Under the pieces are notes generated by a model, which worked only from the letters and a program-made list of their open reading frames with translations, was not told where the DNA came from and made no database searches. Of a stretch of 64,000 nt of DNA, positions 18,437-26,752 are shown in pieces; the first letter of the stretch is position 1; every line of letters starts with the position of its first letter. The stretch comes from Lysinibacillus sp. B2A1 (GTDB lineage Bacteria; Bacillota; Bacilli; Bacillales_A; Planococcaceae): positions 3,978,501 to 4,042,500 of the forward strand of contig CP027224.1 in NCBI GenBank assembly GCA_002973635.1, written 5' to 3'. The position numbers and the translations under genes were made by a program.

Positions 18437-18459
18437 AATAGACCGACTGTCTGTCTATT
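18437..18459. promoter_or_regulatory. TetR-type palindromic operator
   Basis: GACCGAC-T-GTCTGTC at 18441-18455 is a 7-1-7 inverted repeat of GAC triplets, flanked by AATA and TATT that extend the symmetry. It lies 20 bp before the regulator start and downstream of a plausible minus-strand promoter (TTGTAA, 18 bp, TACTAT). Confidence 0.75.
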
Positions 18460-18560
18460 TGATTTCATAGTATCATACAACTGGGTTCGTTTACAATATC
18501 TTCTATAGAGAAATTAGAAAACATTTTTTAAAGAGATACTCAACTGCATCAAGACAATAA

Positions 18561-18610
18561 AAAAATCTGCAAGTGCTCAGCGTGTATCCCGCGAAAACAA
18601 GCAGATTTTT
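18561..18610. terminator. Probable terminator with long loop
   Basis: AAAAATCTGC at 18561-18570 and GCAGATTTTT at 18601-18610 form a 10-bp stem around a 30-base loop. It lies downstream of the GGDEF gene on the minus strand. Confidence 0.65.
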
Positions 18611-18673
18611 AAAATTTAAAGACAACGCTTACATCAAAAAGGAGACAAACATTCAGAAAAGCGCTTATCATTA

Positions 18674-20119
18674 TCAATCATTTCCAATATCACTATGTTG
18701 TTTAAAGACAGTAATTTGATTACGCCCATTGCGTTTTGAGGCATAGAGTGCAGTATCAGCCTGATGAATGAGCTCTTCGACTTTTGTTACCTGCCCTTTG
18801 TTATTGATGCTCACGCCAATACTAAACTCTAAATGAATTGCTTCATCTTTTATGATTAAAGATAAAGATGCTAATTTATTATAGAGGTTTTCTGCCAATG
18901 TTTGGGCAGATTCCCCCACCTTTAATTGACTAAGAACAATAAATTCATCTCCTCCAAAACGTGCAACAATCGATTCAAAAGGTTGGAAAAATTCCTTTAA
19001 TGTTGTAGCTGTAAAGGTCAATGCATCATCACCAAACAAATGACCATTCCTATCATTAATGGCTTTAAAATGATCTAGATCAACCATTAGTAACGCTAAC
19101 TGCTGTTTTTCAGATGCAGCTTTCTGCACCATTTTTACTGCGTGCTCATCAAAATAGCGTCGGTTATAGATATTCGTTAACGGATCAATATAAGAGGATT
19201 TTTCTAGTTGCTTTTTCTCGTCATTATACTCCATTTCAAATAACACATGTGTATAATTCTCCCGTTGAATTTCTAGCAAAATATTAATATACTCCTTCTG
19301 AATTGCACACAATACTAATTTATTTCCCTGTTCCTCAATTAGCTTCACTAAAGAATTGTAAATGATTTGTAGCAAAGCAAGATCATTATTTTGGAGGGCA
19401 TAGTGCTTTGATTTTTGATATAAATCGATGGCCTCTCCAATGCGTCCCTGTCTTTCATAAAGCAAAGCATTGGCATTCATAATCTCCAACTGTACCTTGG
19501 AATACGGAGGTTTCTGAATAGTTGCCAGTAGCTCTTGTAAGACTTCATGTGCTTTTTCAAATTCCTCAAGCCAAATTTGCGCAACGGCTAAGTTAATTTT
19601 AGGATGGATAATTCCTGTATACGGATTGTCATGCTTCGTCTCAAAAGCATTTGCATAATATAAGCTCTTTAACGCGAATTCCTTTGCTGTTTGATAGCTT
19701 CCTAATGCAATTTCTAAATCACTTAAATTATTATATATTTTCCCCATGCTTTCTACATGTTGAATGCGCTCAGCAATCTTAAGTCCCTTTAGCATAAGCT
19801 CCTCAGATTTTTTTAAATGACCAAATGTTCCCCAGTAGATGGCCGCTAAAATATAATAATGTATTAAATCAATATCATTGCCATATTGAAAGGTTAATTC
19901 ACGATATTGCTCAAGTACACTGATGGAAATCTGCAAATCACCTGTTTGAAAATAACTGGCACAGCGATACCGTAATAAAAGGATTGCTTTATCGTACATC
20001 TCAAGTACAATTGCACTTTCGATTGCGGCACTACTTAATTCGATATATTCTAAAAAGCGATTCGCATTATATAATTCATTTAGCGTAATCCATAATTCTT
20101 CAAACTCCTGTGTATTCAT
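18674..20119 (-). CDS. TPR-repeat diguanylate cyclase (GGDEF protein)
   Basis: 481 residues. The first 310 are helical with TPR-like repeats (LEIALGSYQTAKEFALKSLY and similar); the rest is a GGDEF domain with SYIDPLTNIYNRRYF and an intact ARFGGDEF active site, so it should make cyclic di-GMP from two GTP. The usual inhibitory I-site RxxD five residues before GGDEF is absent (FESI instead), so product inhibition may be lacking. There is no signal peptide or membrane helix, so it is cytoplasmic. ATG at 20119 has GAGGAGGGGCGG upstream. Confidence 0.9.
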   Translation of the reverse strand: MNTQEFEELWITLNELYNANRFLEYIELSSAAIESAIVLEMYDKAILLLRYRCASYFQTGDLQISISVLEQYRELTFQYGNDIDLIHYYILAAIYWGTFGHLKKSEELMLKGLKIAERIQHVESMGKIYNNLSDLEIALGSYQTAKEFALKSLYYANAFETKHDNPYTGIIHPKINLAVAQIWLEEFEKAHEVLQELLATIQKPPYSKVQLEIMNANALLYERQGRIGEAIDLYQKSKHYALQNNDLALLQIIYNSLVKLIEEQGNKLVLCAIQKEYINILLEIQRENYTHVLFEMEYNDEKKQLEKSSYIDPLTNIYNRRYFDEHAVKMVQKAASEKQQLALLMVDLDHFKAINDRNGHLFGDDALTFTATTLKEFFQPFESIVARFGGDEFIVLSQLKVGESAQTLAENLYNKLASLSLIIKDEAIHLEFSIGVSINNKGQVTKVEELIHQADTALYASKRNGRNQITVFKQHSDIGND

Positions 20120-20333
20120 ACCGCCCCTCCTCATTTAACCCCTTACATCTTTAATACTACCTTTACTAATAAAATATTACAATTCTTTGGACTCATTTAT
20201 TTTCAAATTAATGAGTAATTTAACCCAAATAAAAATCCAACTGAATATATCCTCCTAAGAATTTTTAAATCTAAATAAAATCCTCTGAGACTAATAATGA
20301 TAACAGTACACAAAACTATAATTTTCTGACAAA

Positions 20334-20362
20334 GAAAAAACAAGCCTCTTTTTTAGAGACTT
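20334..20362 (-). terminator. Rho-independent terminator
   Basis: Minus strand AAGTCTCT / AGAGGCTT with a 5-base loop followed by six T residues, right after the stop codon of the gene at 20364. Confidence 0.85.
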
Positions 20363-20363
20363 G

Positions 20364-21569
20364 CTACGATTCTTGCAAACCTAATATCACCTTTAATTGT
20401 TCCGATCTTTTTTGATTAAGATGTATAACCCCATATTCCATTTTTTGCAGATAAAGTGTCTGACCATAGCTGAGCCAAACATCAACTCTAACTCCCTCTA
20501 GCATAAAAGAATACTCTGGTGGTTGTTTCAATTTATTATTATTATCTGGAGTTTGCCAATCTGTTTGGTTGAAAAATTGAATGATTTCCTGTTCATTTTG
20601 AATAGTAAGCTTCTTCGTTACAGTAGGCTCAATCCATTCAATACTGTTTAAAAAACCATTTGTAACCTCTGCACCATTTTCTTCATATGACATACTTCCT
20701 GATGATTCTAATGAAATGTAATCTCCTACCTTGACAGGAGAATTATCCAAGATTGGATACCATGTTGCATTATTATATTTCTTAATAATTTGATCCTCAG
20801 ATAGCTTTGTCAGATCCTCAGGGATGGCACCCTCCACAAATAAAAAAGCATTTGTCTCTATTTTAATGACCGTTCCAACGTAAATCGAGCCTTGTGAGTG
20901 TGTACGATTATCGATACCCATTTTTTTCTGAAATGCTGTTGACTGTTCAGCAAAATGAGTTTGAAAATAACGAAGGGCGTCTCTTGCAGCGATTTGATCT
21001 GCTGTTCCAGCTAAGCTTGGATATTTTTTTTCATAAAATGCATTCAGCTCTTTTCTAGCTGCATAAAACGGTATCAGGGGCTCAATATACGTCTTAAAAT
21101 ATTGTTTTAGTCCTAGCCCTTGAAAAAGCTCCACATATTGCGGGGATTCTTGTAGCATGACAAGCTCGTCATAGCGTGCCTTTTTTTCTGCCTCTAGCTC
21201 TTCCTTGGTAGATGTCTTACCTAATGATTTTGCAAAATAATAATAGGCAACTAGCTGCTCATATTTTTGATAGGCCTCCCTCTTAGAAAATTCCTCACCT
21301 TGTTCCGGCCACATCAAATACACAACATGTTCAAAGTGCTCAAACTGCTTTTCGTTAAACATCTGGGCTGCTTGCTTTGTATCCTTATTTAACAGTTGCG
21401 CCATCACAAATCCTGCTAAGCATAAAGTCACAACGGCAGTTAATAGTGCGAAACGAATGGGCTTTTTTGGTTTGACAGACTGCTGCCGCAGAACGTGTTT
21501 TTTAATACGTTCCTTACTCGTTGACATATCACCAGCTACCTTCACTAATTCCCTTTGCCATTCATTCAT
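20364..21569 (-). CDS. Membrane-anchored sigma-factor partner with DUF3221-like domain
   Basis: 401 residues. A basic cytoplasmic N-terminus of about 45 residues precedes one membrane helix (FALLTAVVTLCLAGFVMAQLL). The outer part has a long helical region (residues 80-210) resembling SurA-type chaperone helices, then a beta domain around GSIYVGTVIKIETNAFLFV that resembles DUF3221. ATG at 21569 has GGGAGGTG upstream and overlaps the sigma gene by 8 bases. An anti-sigma or sensor role is inferred from this arrangement; no zinc motif is seen. Confidence 0.7.
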   Translation of the reverse strand: MNEWQRELVKVAGDMSTSKERIKKHVLRQQSVKPKKPIRFALLTAVVTLCLAGFVMAQLLNKDTKQAAQMFNEKQFEHFEHVVYLMWPEQGEEFSKREAYQKYEQLVAYYYFAKSLGKTSTKEELEAEKKARYDELVMLQESPQYVELFQGLGLKQYFKTYIEPLIPFYAARKELNAFYEKKYPSLAGTADQIAARDALRYFQTHFAEQSTAFQKKMGIDNRTHSQGSIYVGTVIKIETNAFLFVEGAIPEDLTKLSEDQIIKKYNNATWYPILDNSPVKVGDYISLESSGSMSYEENGAEVTNGFLNSIEWIEPTVTKKLTIQNEQEIIQFFNQTDWQTPDNNNKLKQPPEYSFMLEGVRVDVWLSYGQTLYLQKMEYGVIHLNQKRSEQLKVILGLQES

Positions 21570-22068
21570 GCCCAAGCACCTCCCATTCCTCCTGCTTTAA
21601 ATGAGGCTTCAGGGCTTCCCTTGCCCTTTTCAGCCTTGTTTTCACAGTATTTTCTACAATACCTAGAACCTGTGCTATTTCAGCTATCTTCATTTCTTCA
21701 TAATAGTAAAGGATTATGGGCTCTCTATAGGATAACGGTAGTTTTAAGATAGCTGCCCCTATATGCGATCTTTCCTCCGCTTCAATCAGTTCATCTCGCT
21801 GTTTTTTTGCCTGCACTGGAAGGATTTTTTCTTGTAAAATTAATTTTTTATAATGCCAGCTTTTTAAATAATCCTTACTTTTATTTATGGTTAATGTGGA
21901 TAAATAAGCACGTAGCTGCCCACGCTCCTCATAGTTGTGCTGTGAAAATTTGATAAAGACCTCCTGTACGATGTCCTCTGCGACGTGCCTACTTTTAACG
22001 TAGAAATAGGCGAGACGAAGTAAATGCTCTGCATGTTCATCCATTATTTTTTCAAGTATGCCGTCCAC
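21562..22068 (-). CDS. ECF-type RNA polymerase sigma factor
   Basis: 168 residues with region 2 (FYVKSRHVAEDIVQEVFIKF) and region 4 (LPLSYREPIILYYYEEMKI ... VENTVKTRLKRAREAL). The GTG start at 22068 follows AGAGGGGGAG; an ATG nine codons in has no site at suitable distance. It is closely similar in layout to the sigma gene at 13990-14505, including the overlap with the downstream partner gene, and may be an older duplicate. Confidence 0.9.
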   Translation of the reverse strand: MDGILEKIMDEHAEHLLRLAYFYVKSRHVAEDIVQEVFIKFSQHNYEERGQLRAYLSTLTINKSKDYLKSWHYKKLILQEKILPVQAKKQRDELIEAEERSHIGAAILKLPLSYREPIILYYYEEMKIAEIAQVLGIVENTVKTRLKRAREALKPHLKQEEWEVLGHE

Positions 22069-22125
22069 CTCCCCCTCTTACACTATAAACGACTGCCAAT
22101 TAATGACCGTTTCACTTTCTTATTA

Positions 22126-22417
22126 ATTTCGCCTTGGCGTAATTGTAGCTGCCGCTATGCTTTCGCTACAGAAAACATTTGTTGCTGTTGCTTCGCTTTC
22201 GCACAGATAAATTGCCACAGGACGTGGCGTTTTTAGAATTAGTTCCTCTATTTCAGTAGGTGTATGGACACCTCTGAAAAGGAACCAAAACCGTATTCAT
22301 CTCACCACCTGTAGAGATGAGAGTCTTCTGTATCTGCCGCTCCACTTACGCACATAAAACATCTGTCGCTATGCTTTCGATACAAAAAACATTTGCTGAA
22401 TGAAGATAAATATTTTC
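22126..22417. repeat. Dispersed intergenic repeat, copy A
   Basis: It starts TTTCGCCTTGGCGTAATTG and ends GCTGAATGAAGATAAATATT, with a central block from TCAGTAGGTG to GAGTCTTCTG. The same start, central block and end recur at 57209-57405. Copy A also carries two small GTCGCTATGCTTTCG-type repeats absent from copy B. This explains most of the 399-bp gap before the MerR gene; no gene is seen in it. Confidence 0.75.
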
Positions 22418-22448
22418 TTGACCTTGGAGCACACTCCAATGTTAGGAT
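22418..22448 (+). promoter_or_regulatory. MerR-type promoter and operator
   Basis: TTGACC, 19-bp spacer, TAGGAT. The spacer holds the dyad TTGGAG-CAC-ACTCCAA (approximate). An overlong 19-bp spacer centred on a dyad is the known architecture for MerR regulators that activate by untwisting DNA. It lies 20 bp before the MerR start. Confidence 0.85.
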
Positions 22449-22467
22449 AAATTCAGGAGGTAGTTAG

Positions 22468-22908
22468 ATGAAAATTAAACAGTTTGCTGAGAAATATCAA
22501 TTAACAACTGATACAGTGCGCTACTACGAGAAGGAAGGGCTACTGTATCCACATAAACTCGACAATGGCTATCGCGTGTATGATGACACTTGTGAAAATA
22601 CGATTAAATTAATACTAGTATTAAGACAGCTTGGCTTTACACTACAGGAAATCAAGCAATTACTGATGCTGGATCAAAAGCCTGTTTCAGAATCCTGCAA
22701 TCAAGAAACCGTTCAGCTATTCTCTGCAAAAATCGCCCATATTGAACAACAATTATTGTTTTATCAGCAGGCACTCCAATCCTTACAGCTAACGAAGACT
22801 TTGATGGTTGATGGGAAGTATGCAGAAAATCAAGTGGTAATCGCCTCGCTCATCGAAGATATGTATCAAAAATTACAGGAAGGTCGTGGTCATTATGAAA
22901 CTACGTAA
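22468..22908 (+). CDS. MerR-family transcriptional regulator
   Basis: 146 residues. The N-terminal winged helix is typical (IKQFAEKYQLTTDTVRYYEKEGLL), followed by a long dimerisation helix. The only cysteines are in DTCEN and ESCNQ, without a metal-site pair at the C-terminus, so it is more like the stress or aldehyde MerR subgroup than metal sensors. AGGAGG precedes the ATG. It probably activates its own operon from the 19-bp-spaced promoter. Its gene overlaps the next one. Confidence 0.92.
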   Translation: MKIKQFAEKYQLTTDTVRYYEKEGLLYPHKLDNGYRVYDDTCENTIKLILVLRQLGFTLQEIKQLLMLDQKPVSESCNQETVQLFSAKIAHIEQQLLFYQQALQSLQLTKTLMVDGKYAENQVVIASLIEDMYQKLQEGRGHYETT

Positions 22909-23248
22909 AATTATTTCTCTTGAATATTTACTAGCATTTTTAATCAGTCTATTTTTCTATTGGCAGTTTGACTTTTCATTATTCTATTTTTTCTTATTTT
23001 TATTGCTTCCTGATATCAGTATGCTTGGCTATATTGTCAACACTAAAGTTGGGGCTTTATTTTACAATATAGGTCATAGCTTAATACTGCCAGCAATTCT
23101 AATGATGATTGGCTTTGCCATGATATCTACTCCGCTTCTAATGACATCGATTATTTGGCTAGCCCATATCTTTTTAGATCGTGCGCTTGGCTACGGCTTA
23201 AAATATGATGAAGCCTTTAAGAAAACACATTTACAGCAAATAGCTTAA
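22895..23248 (+). CDS. DUF4260-like membrane protein
   Basis: 117 residues with four hydrophobic segments and the conserved features FDFSLFYFFLFLLLPDISML, GALFYNIGHS and HIFLDRALGYGLKY, which I recognise as DUF4260. The ATG at 22895 overlaps the end of the MerR gene by 14 bases; GGAAGG lies upstream. Function is unknown. Part of the MerR operon. Confidence 0.8.
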   Translation: MKLRKIISLEYLLAFLISLFFYWQFDFSLFYFFLFLLLPDISMLGYIVNTKVGALFYNIGHSLILPAILMMIGFAMISTPLLMTSIIWLAHIFLDRALGYGLKYDEAFKKTHLQQIA

Positions 23249-23271
23249 AATAAACCCGTGGAGGTCCGCAC

Positions 23272-23607
23272 ATGCTGCTGTTAAATTTAGCTCTTCGCTT
23301 TTTATTAGAAATTTGTCTGTTAATCGCTCTTGGGTATTGGGGTATGCAAACAGGTAAAGGATGGTTTTTAAAAATATGCCTTGGCATCGGTGTACCTATG
23401 ATAATCGCTTTTATCTGGGCACTTTTCGGCTCACCAAAAGCAACGATGCCTTTAAATGGGGCCTTCCATTTCATGCTGGAATTTGTAATGTTCTCTTTAG
23501 CTGTAATTGCTTTGTATACAGCGGGACAAAAGCAATTAGCTTCGATTTTTGCTATACTAATTATCATTAATCAGATCTTATTAACTTTTTTTAATCAACG
23601 AGCATAA
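23272..23607 (+). CDS. YrdB-like (DUF2568) membrane protein
   Basis: 111 residues with four hydrophobic helices. LRFLLEICLLIALGYWG and the conserved IAFIWALFGSPKATMPL match the YrdB/DUF2568 family. GGAGG lies upstream. Third gene of the MerR operon; the transcript ends at the hairpin 23609-23640. Function unknown. Confidence 0.8.
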   Translation: MLLLNLALRFLLEICLLIALGYWGMQTGKGWFLKICLGIGVPMIIAFIWALFGSPKATMPLNGAFHFMLEFVMFSLAVIALYTAGQKQLASIFAILIIINQILLTFFNQRA

Positions 23608-23608
23608 T

Positions 23609-23640
23609 AAAAAATCCACTTTTAAAAACGTGGATTTTTT
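23609..23640. terminator. Rho-independent terminator
   Basis: AAAAAATCCAC / GTGGATTTTTT with a 10-base loop after the YrdB-like gene. T-tracts on both strands make it bidirectional. Confidence 0.9.
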
Positions 23641-23837
23641 AGTCTTTTTGATAGTACATGTAAACCTTTTTAAGATTAGCATGATAAAATTCCTTTAGTG
23701 ATACTATTGTATGGATAACCATATGTTGCACTTGCATTAAAATTGATAAAAAGTTGACAGGATTGTAGATCGATACATGTAAATCCTCCATCGCTATACC
23801 TAGGAAAGCTATTTTTTCTTTTGTCGCTTGGTGAATT

Positions 23838-23927
23838 TTACTTTTCTTTTGGAACCTTGGCTTTGCAATCGCTGTAAAAAACACTCTCTTTAGGATGTAA
23901 AGTAAAATAGTCGATTTCCAGCGTCAT
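23838..23927 (-). CDS. Possible 29-residue peptide
   Basis: An ATG at 23927 follows GGGAGG at good spacing and opens a frame of 29 codons (starts MTLEIDYFTLHPKES, ends KVPKEK). An 81-codon frame at 23639-23884 overlaps it in another phase but lacks a ribosome site. The two may be pieces of one frameshifted gene, but I do not recognise a family. Confidence 0.3.
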   Translation of the reverse strand: MTLEIDYFTLHPKESVFYSDCKAKVPKEK

Positions 23928-23969
23928 TCACAATCCTCCCAAGCGGTTTTTACCTATTACATTAAAATA

Positions 23970-23998
23970 AAAATCCACTCTATAACAGAATGGATTTT
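23970..23998 (-). terminator. Rho-independent terminator
   Basis: AAAATCCA / TGGATTTT with a 13-base loop, T-rich on the minus strand, ending the operon that runs down from 27447. Confidence 0.8.
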
Positions 23999-24007
23999 CA
24001 AAATCTA

Positions 24008-24229
24008 TTAAATAAATCGCTTAAACAGCGTTTCATATAAAGCCACAATTAATACGCCACCAAATACAGGAAGGAGAGAACTAAAGCTGAAATAAAACCC
24101 CTCCTCACTATAGTCACCAAAGAATTGAAATTGTAGCCATGACACACCATATGTTTCACCTACACCATATAAAAAACTGGTGCTAAATAAAAACAACGCG
24201 AAACATTTTATACACTCATTGCGCTTCAT
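24008..24229 (-). CDS. Small two-helix membrane protein
   Basis: 73 residues with an N-terminal helix (CIKCFALFLFSTSFLYGVG) and a C-terminal helix (LLPVFGGVLIVALYETLF). ATG at 24229 follows GTGAGGTGA, which overlaps the stop of the lipoprotein gene. Last gene of the two-component operon. No family recognised. Confidence 0.6.
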   Translation of the reverse strand: MKRNECIKCFALFLFSTSFLYGVGETYGVSWLQFQFFGDYSEEGFYFSFSSLLPVFGGVLIVALYETLFKRFI

Positions 24230-24239
24230 ACCATTCACC

Positions 24240-25304
24240 TCACTTATTGATGGTCATTTGGTTGGCATACGCGACTAAATCTTCTTTTGATAGCTCTGGA
24301 TTTTCTCTAATAATATTGTATTGGTACCCCTTTTCCTGCCAGCTAATCGTTAAAAACTCACCTAGCTCCATATAGGTACCTTGCTTCCCACGCACCTCAA
24401 TCGGTTTTTCATCTTGAACGCCACCAAACTCCGTGTAACTTCCAGTCATTTTAAACACTGAAACTGAGAAAGCAGGCTGTTCATCCTTTTGATATTCTAA
24501 TGAAAACTCTGGACGTTCCTCCACCTTCATATCTTGAATTGTCGTTAATGTTACCCCATTTTCTTCTGGCACCATTAAAAATTCACCAAGCTGCTCCTTC
24601 ATTACATCTAGTGTTACTGCCTCAGGTTCCTGTGCAGTTATTTCTTCTATTTTAACATCAGCTGGAATATCCAAGGTAAATTGCGCTTCATCAATTTTTT
24701 TATCAATATCTATTTTGGTATATTCCGTAACCATTTTACTCCCAGCGCTATTGGTTACTGTTTTTAATGTTAGCCATGTTTTTTTATCAATCCATACTTC
24801 CATATCGCCCATTAATGTATCAGCATTTTTAGCTTTCGCTACCACTTTGTACGTATTTCTGCCTGCAATTTTCTCTTCGCCGTCAATCTTCACATCATGT
24901 GTATTTTTCACCATATTAAATAGAATTTCCGCCTGATCCTTCGGTGATTGTAAGCCATCCAAATCACCTTCCTTGTAATTCATCGTCTGAGCCGTTTTTT
25001 CAACCACATCATACAAAATAATTTGAGAACCATTATTGACAGAGATGAAATGCTCCCCATTTTCAGTTGTCATGTCAATACGTCTTTTACCATCCTTAGA
25101 CCACTCCTTGACATGAGCCATTCCACCAACCTCGCCCATGTCCATTGTATATTCGCCGTAATAAGTAAGTGGTTCTTTTGTTTCCTGTAACGCTTGATCA
25201 ATAATCTCCTGTGGTGAATATGGTGTCTCCGAATTACAACCTACTAAGCTAAATGTAAGTGCGGCAACTAAACCTGCCGCACGTAATGTTTTTTTCCAAT
25301 TCAT
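24240..25304 (-). CDS. Lipoprotein, LolA-like/DUF4367 (YdcC-type)
   Basis: 354 residues. A lipoprotein signal peptide with lipobox LVGC near residue 22 is followed by a LolA-like beta half-barrel (residues 40-200, PLTYYGEYTMDMGEVGGMA region) and a C-terminal DUF4367-like part. YdcC-type proteins are envelope lipoproteins, some linked to sporulation. The start ATG at 25304 lies just after the histidine kinase stop, with AAAGGAGAG upstream, so it is cotranscribed with the two-component system and could be a sensor accessory or target. Confidence 0.82.
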   Translation of the reverse strand: MNWKKTLRAAGLVAALTFSLVGCNSETPYSPQEIIDQALQETKEPLTYYGEYTMDMGEVGGMAHVKEWSKDGKRRIDMTTENGEHFISVNNGSQIILYDVVEKTAQTMNYKEGDLDGLQSPKDQAEILFNMVKNTHDVKIDGEEKIAGRNTYKVVAKAKNADTLMGDMEVWIDKKTWLTLKTVTNSAGSKMVTEYTKIDIDKKIDEAQFTLDIPADVKIEEITAQEPEAVTLDVMKEQLGEFLMVPEENGVTLTTIQDMKVEERPEFSLEYQKDEQPAFSVSVFKMTGSYTEFGGVQDEKPIEVRGKQGTYMELGEFLTISWQEKGYQYNIIRENPELSKEDLVAYANQMTINK

Positions 25305-25306
25305 AA

Positions 25307-26752
25307 TCAAATCTCTCCTTTATATCGTGGTATCCAACATAGTACAGCTGTTCCAAAGCCTTCTTTCGATACAAGCTCAATTGTTCCACTGTGCTTTTCT
25401 ATGATTTGCTTTGCAATATTTAAGCCTAGCCCTGTACCACGTTCTCCAGCCTTCGTTCGTGCTGTATCTGCCTGGTACATTGGCTCAAATAATTTCTCTT
25501 TATCCTCTTTATTAATCCCTTGTCCGCTATTTTGTACAATCACATAGCACCCTTCCTGTTTCGTTAGGGCAGATTTTACAAAATCAAAGCACCATGTAGG
25601 ATAGTTCCCAGCATTTACGGCTGCTAAACCGATTGTTGTTCCTACTTCCCCATAGCGCCAGGCATTACTCATTAAATTATCAATCACCCGTTGAAGTTGC
25701 TTTGGATGCACAGTATATTGACCGTCTACTTCACAACGAACGTCAAGCGTAAAGCCTTGATCTTCACATAATGGTTCATAATCTGACACTACCATTTCAA
25801 AAAACTCTGCCCCATCTACCGCCACTAGTTCTAAATCATAGCTTGAAGATTGGAGTAACGTGTACATCGTTAAATCTTCTAACATATGCTTCATCATGTC
25901 AGCCTTAGTTAAAATAATCTCTCGGTATTCATACTGCTGCTTTTCCGATAGGGCTTTATTTTGCAAAGACTCCGCATAAGCCTGAATGGAGGTAAGTGGC
26001 GTTTTTAAGTCATGTGAAATACTAGCTATCATAAGCTCCTTGTGCTGTTGTTCAGCTTTTAAGTGAGTGCGCGCCCTTTCAATTTCGTCCTGCATCGCAA
26101 GGAAGGCTTGCGCAAGTTCACCAATTTCATCTTTTCTGATTCCTAAGTCTGATGTCACCTGCTCGCCCTTAGCAAAGGTATGCATTTGTCTCATCAGTTC
26201 TTTTAGTGGACGATTTAATTTTCGATGCAGCAGCAACACAGCTGCTGCATATATAAGTAGAAAGAATAGTATTGAGCTAGCTAGTACAAGCCAAGAGCGA
26301 TTCTGTACGCCTTGTACCCAGTCCTTTCTTACCAAATGAATTTCATATATTCCGAGCAGTTCACCTTTTTGATAAATAGGTTCTTTATAAATAAAGGCAT
26401 TATATTTTTGCTTTAATTCATATAAATCTTTAAATACTTGATCTTTTGCAACGAATCCCGAAGTTAATGGATTGGAGGAATACAAGACAATGCCTGTTTT
26501 TGAGTAAAGTGTTATCGCGAGCTGATCATTTGTTAATGCTTCTATATCTTTTATATCAGCATTTTTTTTATAATACTCAGTGTTATTGAGCACAGATTTA
26601 ATGTGATTCAACTCTGTCCGCTTTTCGATGTATTCAGCAAAGCTTTTATCATGATAATAGCCGTTAATCCACACATAAAGGCTATATGCACCTGCTATCG
26701 GCAAAATCATGACGAGGAAGAAGGATATGAGCAGCCAAGTTTTAATTTTCAT
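25307..26752 (-). CDS. Sensor histidine kinase
   Basis: 481 residues. Two membrane helices bracket an extracellular sensor domain (residues 30-155); then come HAMP (DLGIRKDEIGELAQAF), the phospho-acceptor ISHDLKTPLTS near residue 245, and ATPase boxes N (NLMSNAWRYG), G1 (GQGINKED) and G2 (GTGLGLNIAKQII). It overlaps the response regulator by 4 bases (ATGA). The signal is unknown. Confidence 0.94.
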   Translation of the reverse strand: MKIKTWLLISFFLVMILPIAGAYSLYVWINGYYHDKSFAEYIEKRTELNHIKSVLNNTEYYKKNADIKDIEALTNDQLAITLYSKTGIVLYSSNPLTSGFVAKDQVFKDLYELKQKYNAFIYKEPIYQKGELLGIYEIHLVRKDWVQGVQNRSWLVLASSILFFLLIYAAAVLLLHRKLNRPLKELMRQMHTFAKGEQVTSDLGIRKDEIGELAQAFLAMQDEIERARTHLKAEQQHKELMIASISHDLKTPLTSIQAYAESLQNKALSEKQQYEYREIILTKADMMKHMLEDLTMYTLLQSSSYDLELVAVDGAEFFEMVVSDYEPLCEDQGFTLDVRCEVDGQYTVHPKQLQRVIDNLMSNAWRYGEVGTTIGLAAVNAGNYPTWCFDFVKSALTKQEGCYVIVQNSGQGINKEDKEKLFEPMYQADTARTKAGERGTGLGLNIAKQIIEKHSGTIELVSKEGFGTAVLCWIPRYKGEI

